Part shown: positions 1-6,755 of the stretch, one piece after another
How positions within the stretch are numbered: the first letter of the stretch is position 1
Layout of the letters: each line of letters begins with the position of its first letter
Source: Oceanospirillaceae bacterium UBA1126
GTDB taxonomy: Bacteria > Pseudomonadota > Gammaproteobacteria > Pseudomonadales > Balneatricaceae
Reading direction: 5' to 3'
NCBI GenBank assembly: GCA_002312935.1
Contig: DCAT01000142.1
Coordinates: forward strand, 1-8,872
Length of the DNA: 8,872 nt
Notes under the pieces: model-generated
What the model saw: the letters and a program-made list of their open reading frames with translations, nothing else
What the model was told of the DNA's origin: nothing
Databases searched by the model: none
Translations under genes and position numbers: made by a program

Positions 1-150
1 TTTAGGCATATCATGCTGCATCGAACGTTTATTGTCACCTATTTTAAGCTGATAAAATGTTAAGTTCCAAGCCACATAAGAGCGCCCACTATACCGCCTT
101 AAACGATGGCATTATTAAACTCGTGCTATAGTAAAAATTTGGGTTATTTA

Positions 151-1044
151 ATGGCAATATCTGACTATCCATCCCATTTAAGCTTACCCCAGACTAACCC
201 TGGCGTAACCACTGTGCTGGAATACCTGATCATTAAATTTCCTTACATTGATGCCCCAATATGGCAACAACGCATTGCCCGTGGCAAGGTTCATTACCAC
301 GATGGCGCATTGGTCACACCGCACTCTTTGTTTCAAGCCCAGCAGCGAATCTATTATTATAGAGAAGTTGAAAGTGAACCAATAATCCCCTTTAAGGAAG
401 AGATTATATTTCAGGATGAGCATGTTTTAGTGGCCTATAAGCCCCATTTTTTAGCAGTCACTCCAGGAGGCATCTACGTGAATGAGTGTCTGCAACATCG
501 GTTACGAAAACGCACAGGTATTAACACCCTACAAGCACTGCACCGTTTGGATAGAGTCACTGCTGGTTTGGTTATATTCTCTATTAACCCAAGTACACGC
601 CATCATTACCATAATTTATTTCAGACCCGCAAAATACATAAAACCTACCAGGCAATCGCCAATATTAGTCATAATGAAACGCTTATAGGGCAGGAGTGGG
701 ACATTAAAAATCGCATAGCGCAGGGTGAGCCTCGGTTTCGCATGCAGGTGGCCACAGGCAACGCCAATAGCCATTCGGTCATTCGATGCGTACAACAATC
801 TGCTAAGCAGGCGCTATTTGAATTAAACCCCATCACTGGAAAAACTCATCAATTACGTCTTCATATGCAAACACTGGGTTGGCCTATACTGAATGACAAA
901 TACTACCCACAATTGCAGCCGCTATCGAAAGATAACTACTCAGCCCCATTGCAGTTGCTGGCAAAGCAGCTTCAATTTATTGATCCAATGACAAAGTTAT
1001 CAAGGCGCTTTGATTGTGGCCTTAGCCTATCACTCAATAATTAA
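151..1044 (+). CDS. RluA-family RNA pseudouridine synthase
   Basis: Likely isomerises specific uridines to pseudouridine in rRNA or tRNA in the cytoplasm; the target base cannot be read from sequence. Counting from the ATG at 151 (297 aa), an S4-like N-terminal segment lies at about residues 20-55 (TVLEYL ... RIARGKVHYHDG). It is followed by KPHFLAVTPGG near 97-107, the catalytic HRLDR motif with Asp134, and TGKTHQLRLH at about 229-238, a variant of the usual TGRTHQIRxH. All three core motifs of the family are present, so the enzyme should be active. An in-frame ATG at 106 would add 15 residues (MALLNSCYSK...) that look unlike the family; neither start has a clear Shine-Dalgarno. I prefer 151 because MAISDYPSHLSLP resembles the usual N-terminus of this subgroup. 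It is followed by a 140-bp gap with an inverted repeat, then the ygjP-like gene on the same strand. Confidence 0.9.
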   Translation: MAISDYPSHLSLPQTNPGVTTVLEYLIIKFPYIDAPIWQQRIARGKVHYHDGALVTPHSLFQAQQRIYYYREVESEPIIPFKEEIIFQDEHVLVAYKPHFLAVTPGGIYVNECLQHRLRKRTGINTLQALHRLDRVTAGLVIFSINPSTRHHYHNLFQTRKIHKTYQAIANISHNETLIGQEWDIKNRIAQGEPRFRMQVATGNANSHSVIRCVQQSAKQALFELNPITGKTHQLRLHMQTLGWPILNDKYYPQLQPLSKDNYSAPLQLLAKQLQFIDPMTKLSRRFDCGLSLSLNN

Positions 1045-1054
1045 CGCGCTTTAA

Positions 1055-1113
1055 GAATAATGCCTAATAGGCCCGCTAAATACTTTATAGACCGCTAGAT
1101 TGAGGCATTATTC
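1055..1113. repeat. 11-bp perfect inverted repeat (stem-loop) between two genes
   Basis: GAATAATGCCT at 1055-1065 is matched exactly by AGGCATTATTC at 1103-1113, with a 37-nt loop. Inside, GCCTA (1062-1066) can instead pair with TAGGC (1068-1072), giving a competing small hairpin. The hexamer CCGCTA occurs twice in the loop (1073-1078, 1092-1097). The plus strand has no T-run after the stem, so this is not a standard intrinsic terminator. It could protect the 3' end of the upstream mRNA, act in the leader of the ygjP-like gene, or be a small palindromic repeat that recurs in the genome. Confidence 0.6.
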
Positions 1114-1184
1114 GAGCATATACTGGCTACCGTAATTTTCTGTGTGAAGCAGCGCTTAGTTTAATCAACCCAGAACCCTAGCCC

Positions 1185-1688
1185 ATGTCTACTTTAAGGT
1201 ATCTTTCAAACTACTCTCAGCAAGTTAAAGACCAAGCCCTGCGACTGATTGAGCAGGATAACCTGTCAGATTATTTACTGAATAAGTACCCCACAACCCA
1301 TCAGTTTGTGAATGACAAATCTTTACGAGAGTATGCAGTATCAATCAAAAATCAATATATTAAAAAGTCTGCACCGTTAAGTCAGGTGATGTATGACCCT
1401 AAGATTCACGTGATTAATAATGCCCTTGGGTTACACACCTTTGTATCTCGGGTTCAGGGGAATAAACTGAAGAGTAAAAACGAAATCAGGATTAGTGATG
1501 TTTTTAGGAAATCCCCAGAAGCGTTTCTGAAGATGATTGTTGTGCATGAGCTGGCCCACTTAAAAGAAAAGGACCATAACAAAGCTTTTTATAAACTTTG
1601 CTGTCATATGGCTAGTGACTATCATCAGCTTGAATTTGATATGCGCCTGTATTTAACTCAATTAGCATTGCATGGCGAAATATACTGA
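1185..1688 (+). CDS. ygjP: YgjP-like M48/DUF45-family zinc metallopeptidase
   Basis: A 167-aa protein that I recognise as the YgjP type (DUF45/WLM-like metallopeptidase clan), the same length as I recall for E. coli YgjP. The zinc site is HELAH at residues 121-125 (His121, Glu122 as general base, His125), with the third ligand most likely His131 in the run HELAHLKEKDH. Flanking blocks typical of the family are KIHVINNALGLHT (about 73-85), VSRVQGNKLKSKNEIRIS (about 87-104) and the C-terminal CCHM...YHQLEFDMRLYL. There is no signal peptide or membrane segment, so it is cytoplasmic. The physiological substrate is not established; some databases label YgjP a UTP pyrophosphatase, which the sequence alone does not explain. 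The ATG at 1185 lacks a good Shine-Dalgarno, but MSTLRYLSNYSQQV matches the expected start. Confidence 0.9.
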   Translation: MSTLRYLSNYSQQVKDQALRLIEQDNLSDYLLNKYPTTHQFVNDKSLREYAVSIKNQYIKKSAPLSQVMYDPKIHVINNALGLHTFVSRVQGNKLKSKNEIRISDVFRKSPEAFLKMIVVHELAHLKEKDHNKAFYKLCCHMASDYHQLEFDMRLYLTQLALHGEIY

Positions 1689-1745
1689 GACCAATTGCTA
1701 GCTCAAAGCGGCCTTATCCTTGGTTAGTTAATGGGCCATTTCACA

Positions 1746-1832
1746 TTTCATTTTATATGAAAGAAGCCGTTTTCGTTGTCAATTTATTTTTCAAATAACA
1801 ACAAAATCATCTCTATAATGAAGGCATCATTA
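1746..1832. terminator. Weak AT-rich hairpins in the convergent gap
   Basis: The 159-bp gap between the stop of the ygjP-like gene and the stop of the CPXCG gene has no convincing gene. It holds three small hairpins: TTTCAT/ATGAAA (1746-1751 with 1757-1762), GTTGT...ACAAC with a bulged ATTT/AAAT extension (1775-1802), and TAATGA/TCATTA (1816-1821 with 1827-1832). Between convergent genes these could end transcription in both directions, but none has a GC-rich stem followed by a clean T-run. Confidence 0.25.
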
Positions 1833-1847
1833 AGCCTAACCTACCTA

Positions 1848-2045
1848 TTAAAACCCTTCATCTTCACTAAAAACATTCACTGTAACATCGCCATTAATAC
1901 TTTCAGAAACAAGGAAATTTATGGGTTTACAACATACTTGGCAATCTTCAATGTACTGTTGTTCGGCGTCAGATGAATCTATTAAAACGTCAATCGTCTC
2001 ACCACAGTAGGGGCATCCTATAGATTGCTCAGTTAATTGGTTCAA
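1848..2045 (-). CDS. CPXCG-motif cysteine-rich small protein (zinc ribbon-like)
   Basis: A 65-aa protein with CPYC at residues 11-14 and CQVCC at 35-39, the two knuckles of the CPXCG cysteine-rich family common in Gammaproteobacteria. Four of the five cysteines (Cys11, Cys14, Cys35, Cys38 or Cys39) probably bind one zinc. The stretch QQYIEDCQVCCKPI is the family's most conserved part. The role of the family is unknown. The start codon is TTG (complement of 2043-2045), supported by GGGAGA on the minus strand (2055-2060) nine bases upstream and by MNQLTEQSIGCPYCGE fitting the expected N-terminus. No in-frame ATG gives a sensible alternative. It is convergent with the ygjP-like gene and divergent from a doubtful frame that begins only 19 bp away. 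Confidence 0.85.
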   Translation of the reverse strand: MNQLTEQSIGCPYCGETIDVLIDSSDAEQQYIEDCQVCCKPINFLVSESINGDVTVNVFSEDEGF

Positions 2046-2054
2046 TTGTTATCA

Positions 2055-2060
2055 TCTCCC
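2055..2060 (-). promoter_or_regulatory. Shine-Dalgarno that fixes a TTG start
   Basis: GGGAGA on the minus strand, nine bases before the TTG of the CPXCG gene. The two nearby upstream ATGs on this strand are out of frame, so this site supports the rare start. Confidence 0.6.
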
Positions 2061-2064
2061 ATCG

Positions 2065-2271
2065 GTGTCAAAAATAATCTTTCTTCAAAAAAGTGAAGTG
2101 TGCTCTGAAGCTGGACACCCCACCCTATTAGCTTGCCCTAACATAGAGGCCTTGGCTACCTATAAAGAAGCACTATTACAAGCTCGCATAAAGTGCTTTA
2201 ACCAGCCAACGTTTGATACTGAAATGGGGGGGCTAGTGAGCACCCAAAATAGTCACATTTACTGGCTGTAA
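2065..2271 (+). CDS. Unrecognised 68-aa protein (tentative)
   Basis: I do not recognise this frame with confidence. It starts with GTG, has no Shine-Dalgarno, and fills the space between the divergent CPXCG gene (19 bp away) and the convergent GFA gene (stops 8 bp apart). The translation looks protein-like: a strand (PTLLACPN), an amphipathic helix (IEALATYKEALLQARI), then strands KCFNQPTFDT, MGGLVST and SHIYWL. That order resembles the second half of a vicinal-oxygen-chelate (glyoxalase-fold) domain, but the usual DPDGN turn is absent and no metal ligands can be assigned. It may be a real small protein, a VOC half-domain, or chance. A point against it is that the CPXCG promoter would have to lie inside it. 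Confidence 0.4.
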   Translation: MSKIIFLQKSEVCSEAGHPTLLACPNIEALATYKEALLQARIKCFNQPTFDTEMGGLVSTQNSHIYWL

Positions 2272-2279
2272 ATTCAGTG

Positions 2280-2681
2280 TTAAGGCCTTTTATCAAATGC
2301 CTTAACACTAGCGTCGATGTGATGAAACTTTTGTTTGTCGATGGTAAAAATAGCGACCGCAGGCGTGAAAATTGAGGGGTCATCAAACGTACCCACTTTT
2401 AATATAATTGAATTAGGCCTGTTGGGATTTTTTGTGCCAATGCCAGTGCCACAATTATTACAAAATAGCCGAGTTACCGCTTTGTCTATATCATCTCTTT
2501 TAAATTCTTTAGGTTCACCTTTTACAAAGTCAAATCCCTTTAACGGCATCACCATTATTACATTGGGGTTACCACCAGTAATGTACTGACATTCCCTACA
2601 ATGACATTGAACTGAAGCCTCAGGCTCACCGTCTGATAGATACCTAAGATCACCACAATAACACCCACCTTCTATTTTCAT
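2280..2681 (-). CDS. GFA-family (CENP-V/Gfa fold) zinc protein
   Basis: A 133-aa protein with the complete cysteine signature of the glutathione-dependent formaldehyde-activating (GFA)/CENP-V family: Cys7-Tyr-Cys9 in GGCYCG, QCHCREC (Cys26, Cys28, Cys31), and CNNC (Cys74, Cys77) followed by GTGIG. These residues form the structural and catalytic zinc sites of the fold. The family is named for an enzyme that speeds condensation of formaldehyde with glutathione, but most members have no shown substrate, and no formaldehyde dehydrogenase lies nearby, so the function is open. The length is normal for the family and nothing is truncated. The ribosome site is weak (AGAGAA on the minus strand just before the ATG). 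It lies 83 bp downstream of dppF on the same strand and might receive read-through from the dpp operon. Confidence 0.88.
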   Translation of the reverse strand: MKIEGGCYCGDLRYLSDGEPEASVQCHCRECQYITGGNPNVIMVMPLKGFDFVKGEPKEFKRDDIDKAVTRLFCNNCGTGIGTKNPNRPNSIILKVGTFDDPSIFTPAVAIFTIDKQKFHHIDASVKAFDKRP

Positions 2682-2710
2682 AATATTTCTCTATACCTGT
2701 TAAACAATAA

Positions 2711-2735
2711 TAAAATCAGGGTAGCTTGATCCCCT
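2711..2735 (-). terminator. Weak terminator-like hairpin after dppF
   Basis: On the minus strand, about 30 nt after the dppF stop, AGGG (2735-2732) can pair with CCCT (2721-2718), followed closely by GATTTTATT. The stem is only 4 bp plus an interrupted pair, so termination would be partial at best. Some read-through into the GFA gene is plausible. Confidence 0.3.
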
Positions 2736-2764
2736 TGGTATGCGCAATACTGGCACAGTTAACG

Positions 2765-3733
2765 TTAGTTAACCAATAAACATGCCACGCTTACGTCTTC
2801 GTATTGCGCCATAACAGGCGCAGTGGTTTTACACTGTGCAACTGCGTTTTGGCAGCGAGGATGGAAGCTGCAGCCAGTGGGAGGATTTAAAGGGGATGGA
2901 AGCTCTCCAGTAAGCCTTATACGCTTGCGTTTACGATCTGTATTAGCTTGGGGCGTAGCAGACAGCAGCGCTTGCGTGTAGGGGTGCTGAGGGTTGCTAA
3001 AGACCGCTTCGCTCATACCTTGTTCTACCGGCTTACCTAAGTACATTACTAGCACTTGATCGGCAATATGGCGCACTACACTTAAATCATGAGAGATAAA
3101 CACATAGGCTAGCCCTAAGTCTTGTTGCAACTCTATAAGCAGGTTCAGTACTTGTGCCTGAATAGACACGTCCAGCGCTGATACTGGCTCATCTAACACG
3201 ACAATTTTTGGCTTTAGAATAAGTGCCCGCGCGATTGCGATACGCTGGCGCTGGCCACCCGAAAACATATGTGGATAACGATGAATGTGTTCATCTAACA
3301 AACCCACTCGCCGCATTAATTCCAATACCCGATCACGCCTTTGGCTAGCATTTAGATCAGTATTTATAATGAGGGGTTCTTGGAGAATATCGCCTACTTT
3401 TTGTCGTGGGTTTAACGAGCCAAACGGATCTTGAAAAACCATCTGTATGGTTTGGCGTAGTTTTTTTGCAACCTCTTTTTGATTCGCACTGCCTAAATCT
3501 ATGCCATCTAAACTTAGCTGCCCTGCGGTAGGTTGCTCAATCATTGTAAGCAAGCGGGCCAGCGTAGATTTACCACAGCCAGACTCCCCCACCACTGCTA
3601 ATGTTTGGCCTGCATACAAATCAAAGCTTGCCCCAGACAATGCTTGGAGGCTCTGATTAGGCTCAAACATACCCGTTTTTATGGTGTAATATTTGTGCAA
3701 ACCTCGTGCTTCAATTAGGGCCTGTGGGCTCAT
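2765..3733 (-). CDS. dppF: Dipeptide ABC transporter ATPase DppF
   Basis: One of the two cytoplasmic ATPases that power dipeptide import through DppBC. The 322 aa carry a full nucleotide-binding domain: Walker A GESGCGKST (49-57), Q-loop Gln101 in VFQDP, signature FSGGQRQR (157-164), Walker B IVVLDEP (177-183, Glu182 catalytic) and H-loop His215 in ISHD. The C-terminal oligopeptide/dipeptide domain has the four-cysteine pattern PTGCSFHPRC...C...C (Cys288, Cys294, Cys301, Cys318), which in a bacterial DppD structure binds a [4Fe-4S] cluster. The N-terminal GLHKYYTIKTGMF is typical of DppF/OppF rather than DppD. Its ATG overlaps the dppD stop by 4 bp (ATGA), and its Shine-Dalgarno GAGGTGA lies in the last codons of dppD, so translation is coupled. 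It is the last gene of the dpp operon. Confidence 0.96.
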   Translation of the reverse strand: MSPQALIEARGLHKYYTIKTGMFEPNQSLQALSGASFDLYAGQTLAVVGESGCGKSTLARLLTMIEQPTAGQLSLDGIDLGSANQKEVAKKLRQTIQMVFQDPFGSLNPRQKVGDILQEPLIINTDLNASQRRDRVLELMRRVGLLDEHIHRYPHMFSGGQRQRIAIARALILKPKIVVLDEPVSALDVSIQAQVLNLLIELQQDLGLAYVFISHDLSVVRHIADQVLVMYLGKPVEQGMSEAVFSNPQHPYTQALLSATPQANTDRKRKRIRLTGELPSPLNPPTGCSFHPRCQNAVAQCKTTAPVMAQYEDVSVACLLVN

Positions 3734-4713
3734 AATATCACCTCGGTGTGGCTGTTAGAGCCGGCCTTTAAAGGCAATGGATAGTGACACAGAACCCCTT
3801 CACTTTTTTGTGGTGGTTGCTGTCGACATAGGTCTTGAGCATACTCACAGCGCGGGTTAAACAAACACCCCACAGGGCGATCCAGCTGCCCAGGCACTAC
3901 ACCTGGAATAGCATTGAGGGTTTTTTCTTTAGCATATTCAGGTAGTGCACTCAGTAGTGCTTCGGTATAAGGGTGGCGTGGGTTGTTAAATAGTTCGATG
4001 ACCGAGCGCTGCTCTACCTGTTGCCCAGCATACTGCACAACCACGCGGTCTGCAGTTTCTGCCACTACAGCCATGTCATGCGTAATAAGGACCAAGGCCA
4101 TACCATTGGCTTTTTGTAACTCTACCAGCAGTTCTAAAATCTGGGCCTGTATGGTGACATCTAAGGCTGTGGTGGGTTCGTCAGCAATAAGTAACTTAGG
4201 TTCGCATGCAATCATCATAGCAATCATCACCCGTTGGCTCATGCCACCAGAGAGCTGGTGTGGGTATGCTTTAAGTCGCGTTTCTGGCGCAGGAATGCCT
4301 ACTTTCTTCAGTAACTCTATTACCCGAGGTTTATAACTACGGCGCTTACCACCAAAGTGCTGGGCCAGCACTTCGCTGATCTGGTACTCCACATTAAAAC
4401 ACGGGTTTAGGCTAGTCATAGGTTCTTGAAAGATCATACTGATATCTTTGCCAATAATAGCCCTTCGCTGCTTAGGATTCATGGTCAGCAAGTCTTTGCC
4501 ATCAAAACTCATTCGGTCCGCAGTGATGGTGGCAGTCCATGGCAATAACCCCATAAGGGCCAACATGGCGACAGATTTTCCAGAGCCAGATTCACCCACT
4601 ATGGCGACAATATCGCCTGCATCCAAACTTAAGCTCACTCGATCCACAGCCCTTAGTGATCCATGGGCGGTGGCAAACTCAACCGTTAAATTGGTAATCT
4701 CTAACAGGGCCAT
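3730..4713 (-). CDS. dppD: Dipeptide ABC transporter ATPase DppD
   Basis: The partner ATPase of DppF at the inner face of the membrane. The 327 aa show Walker A GESGSGKS (40-47), Gln96 in IFQEP, signature LSGGMSQR (154-161), Walker B LLIADEP (174-180) and His212 in ITHD. LSGGMSQR and ADEPTTALDVTIQAQ are characteristic of the DppD/OppD branch. The C-terminal domain carries PVGCLFNPRC...C...C (Cys283, Cys289, Cys296, Cys309), again fitting an iron-sulphur cluster. The start is two bases after the dppC stop. A good Shine-Dalgarno (GAGG, eight bases before ATG) sits in the final codons of dppC, so the dppC-dppD-dppF block is translationally linked. All key residues are present. Confidence 0.96.
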   Translation of the reverse strand: MALLEITNLTVEFATAHGSLRAVDRVSLSLDAGDIVAIVGESGSGKSVAMLALMGLLPWTATITADRMSFDGKDLLTMNPKQRRAIIGKDISMIFQEPMTSLNPCFNVEYQISEVLAQHFGGKRRSYKPRVIELLKKVGIPAPETRLKAYPHQLSGGMSQRVMIAMMIACEPKLLIADEPTTALDVTIQAQILELLVELQKANGMALVLITHDMAVVAETADRVVVQYAGQQVEQRSVIELFNNPRHPYTEALLSALPEYAKEKTLNAIPGVVPGQLDRPVGCLFNPRCEYAQDLCRQQPPQKSEGVLCHYPLPLKAGSNSHTEVIL

Positions 4714-4715
4714 GG

Positions 4716-5615
4716 TTAAGACCTCTTCAACTTGGGATCTAGGGCATCACGCAAACCATCACCCATTAAATTAATGGCTAAAACAGCCAATAATATGGCA
4801 ATACCAGGAAAGGTAACCGTCCACGGGGCACTTAACATGAGGTCTCTATTTTCTGCAATTAATGTGCCCCATTCAGGTTGGGGCGCTTGGGCACCCATGC
4901 CTAAAAAACCTAAGGCTGCGGTATCTAAAATAGCAGTGGAAAAGCTCAAGGTGCCCTGCACAATAAGTGGCGCCATGCAGTTGGGCAAAATACTAATAAA
5001 CATCAACCGTATTGGCCCAGCCCCAGCCACTTTGCTAGCGGTGACATAATCTTTATTAATTTCAGACAAGGTGGATGCGCGGGTTAAGCGCACAAACGAG
5101 GGCGTGTAGGTAATGGCAATGGCAACCATGGCGTTGAGTAAGCCTGGCCCTAAAACAGCCACCAAAACCAATGCCATTAGTAAACCCGGCACCGCCATAA
5201 TGGTATCCATGATACGCATTATGATAGTTTCTACCCAACCGCCTCTATAGCCTGCGACCAAACCCAAAAAAATACCAATAGAGGCTGACATCAACACTAC
5301 AATGCAGCCCGCAATAAGGGACAAACGGGCACCATGAATGATACGCGAGAGCATGTCTCGGCCAGCATAGTCTGTGCCTAAAAAGAAACGCATCTGCCCG
5401 CCTTCCATCCACGCTGGAGGAATTTCAGCGAATTCTCGGTATTGTTCTGTGGGCAAGTGGGGGCTTATTAAATCAGCAAATAATGCCATGATCACCATGC
5501 CAATAAGAAACACCAAACCGGCGACGGCCGTTTTACTTACACTAAAATAAAACCAAAACTCACGCCATTGCTGACTGCGCACAGAGTATGAAGTAGTTGT
5601 TGTTAAAGAGGTCAT
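4716..5615 (-). CDS. dppC: Dipeptide ABC transporter permease DppC
   Basis: Inner-membrane subunit that pairs with DppB to form the dipeptide channel. The 299 aa start with a cytoplasmic tail and a first membrane helix at about 28-50. A periplasmic loop ending in LGTDYAGRDMLSR (79-91), the hallmark of DppC/OppC, follows. Then come helices at roughly 98-124, 132-158, 158-178, 215-240 and 268-288. The cytoplasmic EAA coupling loop is at about 185-212 (EINKDYVTASKVAGAG ... LPN), where the ATPases dock. LGFLGMGAQ.P.PEWG (235-250) and the C-terminal GDGLRDALDPKLK match E. coli DppC closely. The start lies 11 bp after the dppB stop with only a weak Shine-Dalgarno, suggesting coupling to dppB translation. 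Confidence 0.96.
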   Translation of the reverse strand: MTSLTTTTSYSVRSQQWREFWFYFSVSKTAVAGLVFLIGMVIMALFADLISPHLPTEQYREFAEIPPAWMEGGQMRFFLGTDYAGRDMLSRIIHGARLSLIAGCIVVLMSASIGIFLGLVAGYRGGWVETIIMRIMDTIMAVPGLLMALVLVAVLGPGLLNAMVAIAITYTPSFVRLTRASTLSEINKDYVTASKVAGAGPIRLMFISILPNCMAPLIVQGTLSFSTAILDTAALGFLGMGAQAPQPEWGTLIAENRDLMLSAPWTVTFPGIAILLAVLAINLMGDGLRDALDPKLKRS

Positions 5616-5626
5616 GTTTCTAATTC

Positions 5627-6631
5627 TCAGTGCACAATACGAGGGTTGATAAGGCCGTAAAGCAGATCTACGATGAGGTTAACCACCATCACACACGCTG
5701 CAATAAGTAATAATCCACCCTGCACTGCATAATAATCACGGCTAAATACAGAGAAAATGATCCATTTTCCAATGCCTGGCCAACTAAATATCGTTTCGGT
5801 AAGAATGGCACCAGCAAGCAATACCGCCACTTGAAGGCCTATTACTGTGACCACAGTGATCATGGCATTGCGCAATGCATGCACTGAAATAACCCGTAAC
5901 GGCGAAAGGCCTTTGGCCTTGGCGGTGCGCACATAGTCTTCACTTAGCACTTCCAACATCGCTGAGCGGGTTTGGCGTGCAATTACGGCTAAAGGAATAG
6001 TGCCCAAAACAATGGTGGGCAGCACCAAGTGATGCAGCGCCGATTTAAACGCCCCTTTTTCATCACTAAGTAGACTATCAATTAGCATAAAGCCGGTGAC
6101 CGGCTCCACCTCAAACAAAAACGATAGTCGCCCAGAAACAGGCGTGAGGTTTAAGGTGTTAGAAAATAGAATAATGAGCAGCAAACCCCACCAAAATATG
6201 GGCATGGAGTAACCCGCCAATGAAAGGCTCATAATACCTTGATCGACCAAGGTACCCCGCTTAACAGCTGCAACAATGCCTGCAGGAATACCAATGATGA
6301 TAGCGAATAACATGGCACAAATGGCCAATTCTGCAGTGGCAGGAAAGAGCTCAAAAAACTCCTCTGCAACAGGCCTGTTAGTAATCAATGAGGTGCCTAA
6401 ATCGCCTTGCAATACATCACCCACATAGGAAAGGTATTGCTGCCAAAGCGGCTTATCTAACCCCAATTGGGCCATCAGCTCAGCATGTCGTTCTGGCGAC
6501 ACGCCTCTCTCTCCTGCTAATACTTCTATAGGGTCACCCGGTAGCGCTCTGATAAATCCAAAAGCCACTAGGGTCACGCCAAAAAATACCGGCACTAGCA
6601 CCAGTAGGCGTTTGAAGAAAAACTTAAACAT
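5627..6631 (-). CDS. dppB: Dipeptide ABC transporter permease DppB
   Basis: Inner-membrane channel subunit. The 334 aa have an N-terminal helix at about 9-29, then the periplasmic segment PGDP...AGERGVSPERHAEL...LGLDKPLWQQYL typical of DppB. Further helices are at about 98-123, 135-157, 200-222, 258-280 and 303-327. The EAA loop at about 227-257 (EVLSEDYVRTAKAKG ... HALRNAM) contacts an ATPase. TETIFSWPGIGKW (278-290) and the C-terminal LLYGLINPRI are diagnostic, and the overall match is to E. coli DppB rather than OppB, SapB or NikB. The gap from dppA is 124 bp and holds a strong hairpin. The ribosome site is weak (GAG eight bases before the ATG). Confidence 0.96.
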   Translation of the reverse strand: MFKFFFKRLLVLVPVFFGVTLVAFGFIRALPGDPIEVLAGERGVSPERHAELMAQLGLDKPLWQQYLSYVGDVLQGDLGTSLITNRPVAEEFFELFPATAELAICAMLFAIIIGIPAGIVAAVKRGTLVDQGIMSLSLAGYSMPIFWWGLLLIILFSNTLNLTPVSGRLSFLFEVEPVTGFMLIDSLLSDEKGAFKSALHHLVLPTIVLGTIPLAVIARQTRSAMLEVLSEDYVRTAKAKGLSPLRVISVHALRNAMITVVTVIGLQVAVLLAGAILTETIFSWPGIGKWIIFSVFSRDYYAVQGGLLLIAACVMVVNLIVDLLYGLINPRIVH

Positions 6632-6685
6632 AGAGATAACTCAAAGATAGGAGGCGGTGTAAGGGCAATAAAAGAGGCTAGGCTA

Positions 6686-6720
6686 AATGGTTACGAAAGC
6701 TTTAGGCCATCGCAACCATT
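6686..6720 (-). promoter_or_regulatory. Strong intercistronic hairpin between dppA and dppB
   Basis: On the minus strand, AATGGTTGCGA (6720-6710) pairs with TCGTAACCATT (6696-6686) through 11 base pairs including one G-U, with a 13-nt loop; only three U residues follow. It begins 35 nt after the dppA stop. A second small palindrome, AACTCA/TGAGTT (6730-6744), sits between the stop and this stem. The pair looks like a partial terminator or a 3'-end stabiliser that leaves more dppA than dppBCDF mRNA. Excess of the binding protein is usual in such operons; the role here is inferred. Confidence 0.6.
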
Positions 6721-6755
6721 GGGTCTAGCAACTCATAATGAGTTTAATTAAGAGA

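Noticed and set aside
1..105. Possible start of a minus-strand gene leaving the left edge (ATG at 21-19, AGGTGA at 40-35)
   Set aside because: Only seven codons are inside the window and the ribosome site is 13 bases from the ATG, so it cannot be supported.
106..150. Upstream ATG extending the pseudouridine synthase by 15 residues
   Set aside because: The extra residues do not look like the family N-terminus and there is no Shine-Dalgarno; the ATG at 151 is preferred but not proven.
1055..1113. Integron attC site or insertion-sequence ends
   Set aside because: No GTTRRRY/RYYYAAC core boxes, no target-site duplication and no transposase or integrase nearby.
1776..1976. 66-codon plus-strand frame overlapping the CPXCG gene
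   Set aside because: It covers an AT-rich gap and the antisense of a recognised gene; the translation has no recognisable family.
2335..2589. 84-codon plus-strand frame inside the GFA gene
   Set aside because: Antisense of a gene with a full cysteine signature; shadow only.
3983..4336. 117-codon open frame on the plus strand inside dppD
   Set aside because: Antisense shadow of dppD; serine- and threonine-rich, no recognisable motif.
4448..5049. Two open frames of over 100 codons on the plus strand across dppD and dppC
   Set aside because: Antisense shadows of well-conserved genes; no domain and no ribosome site.
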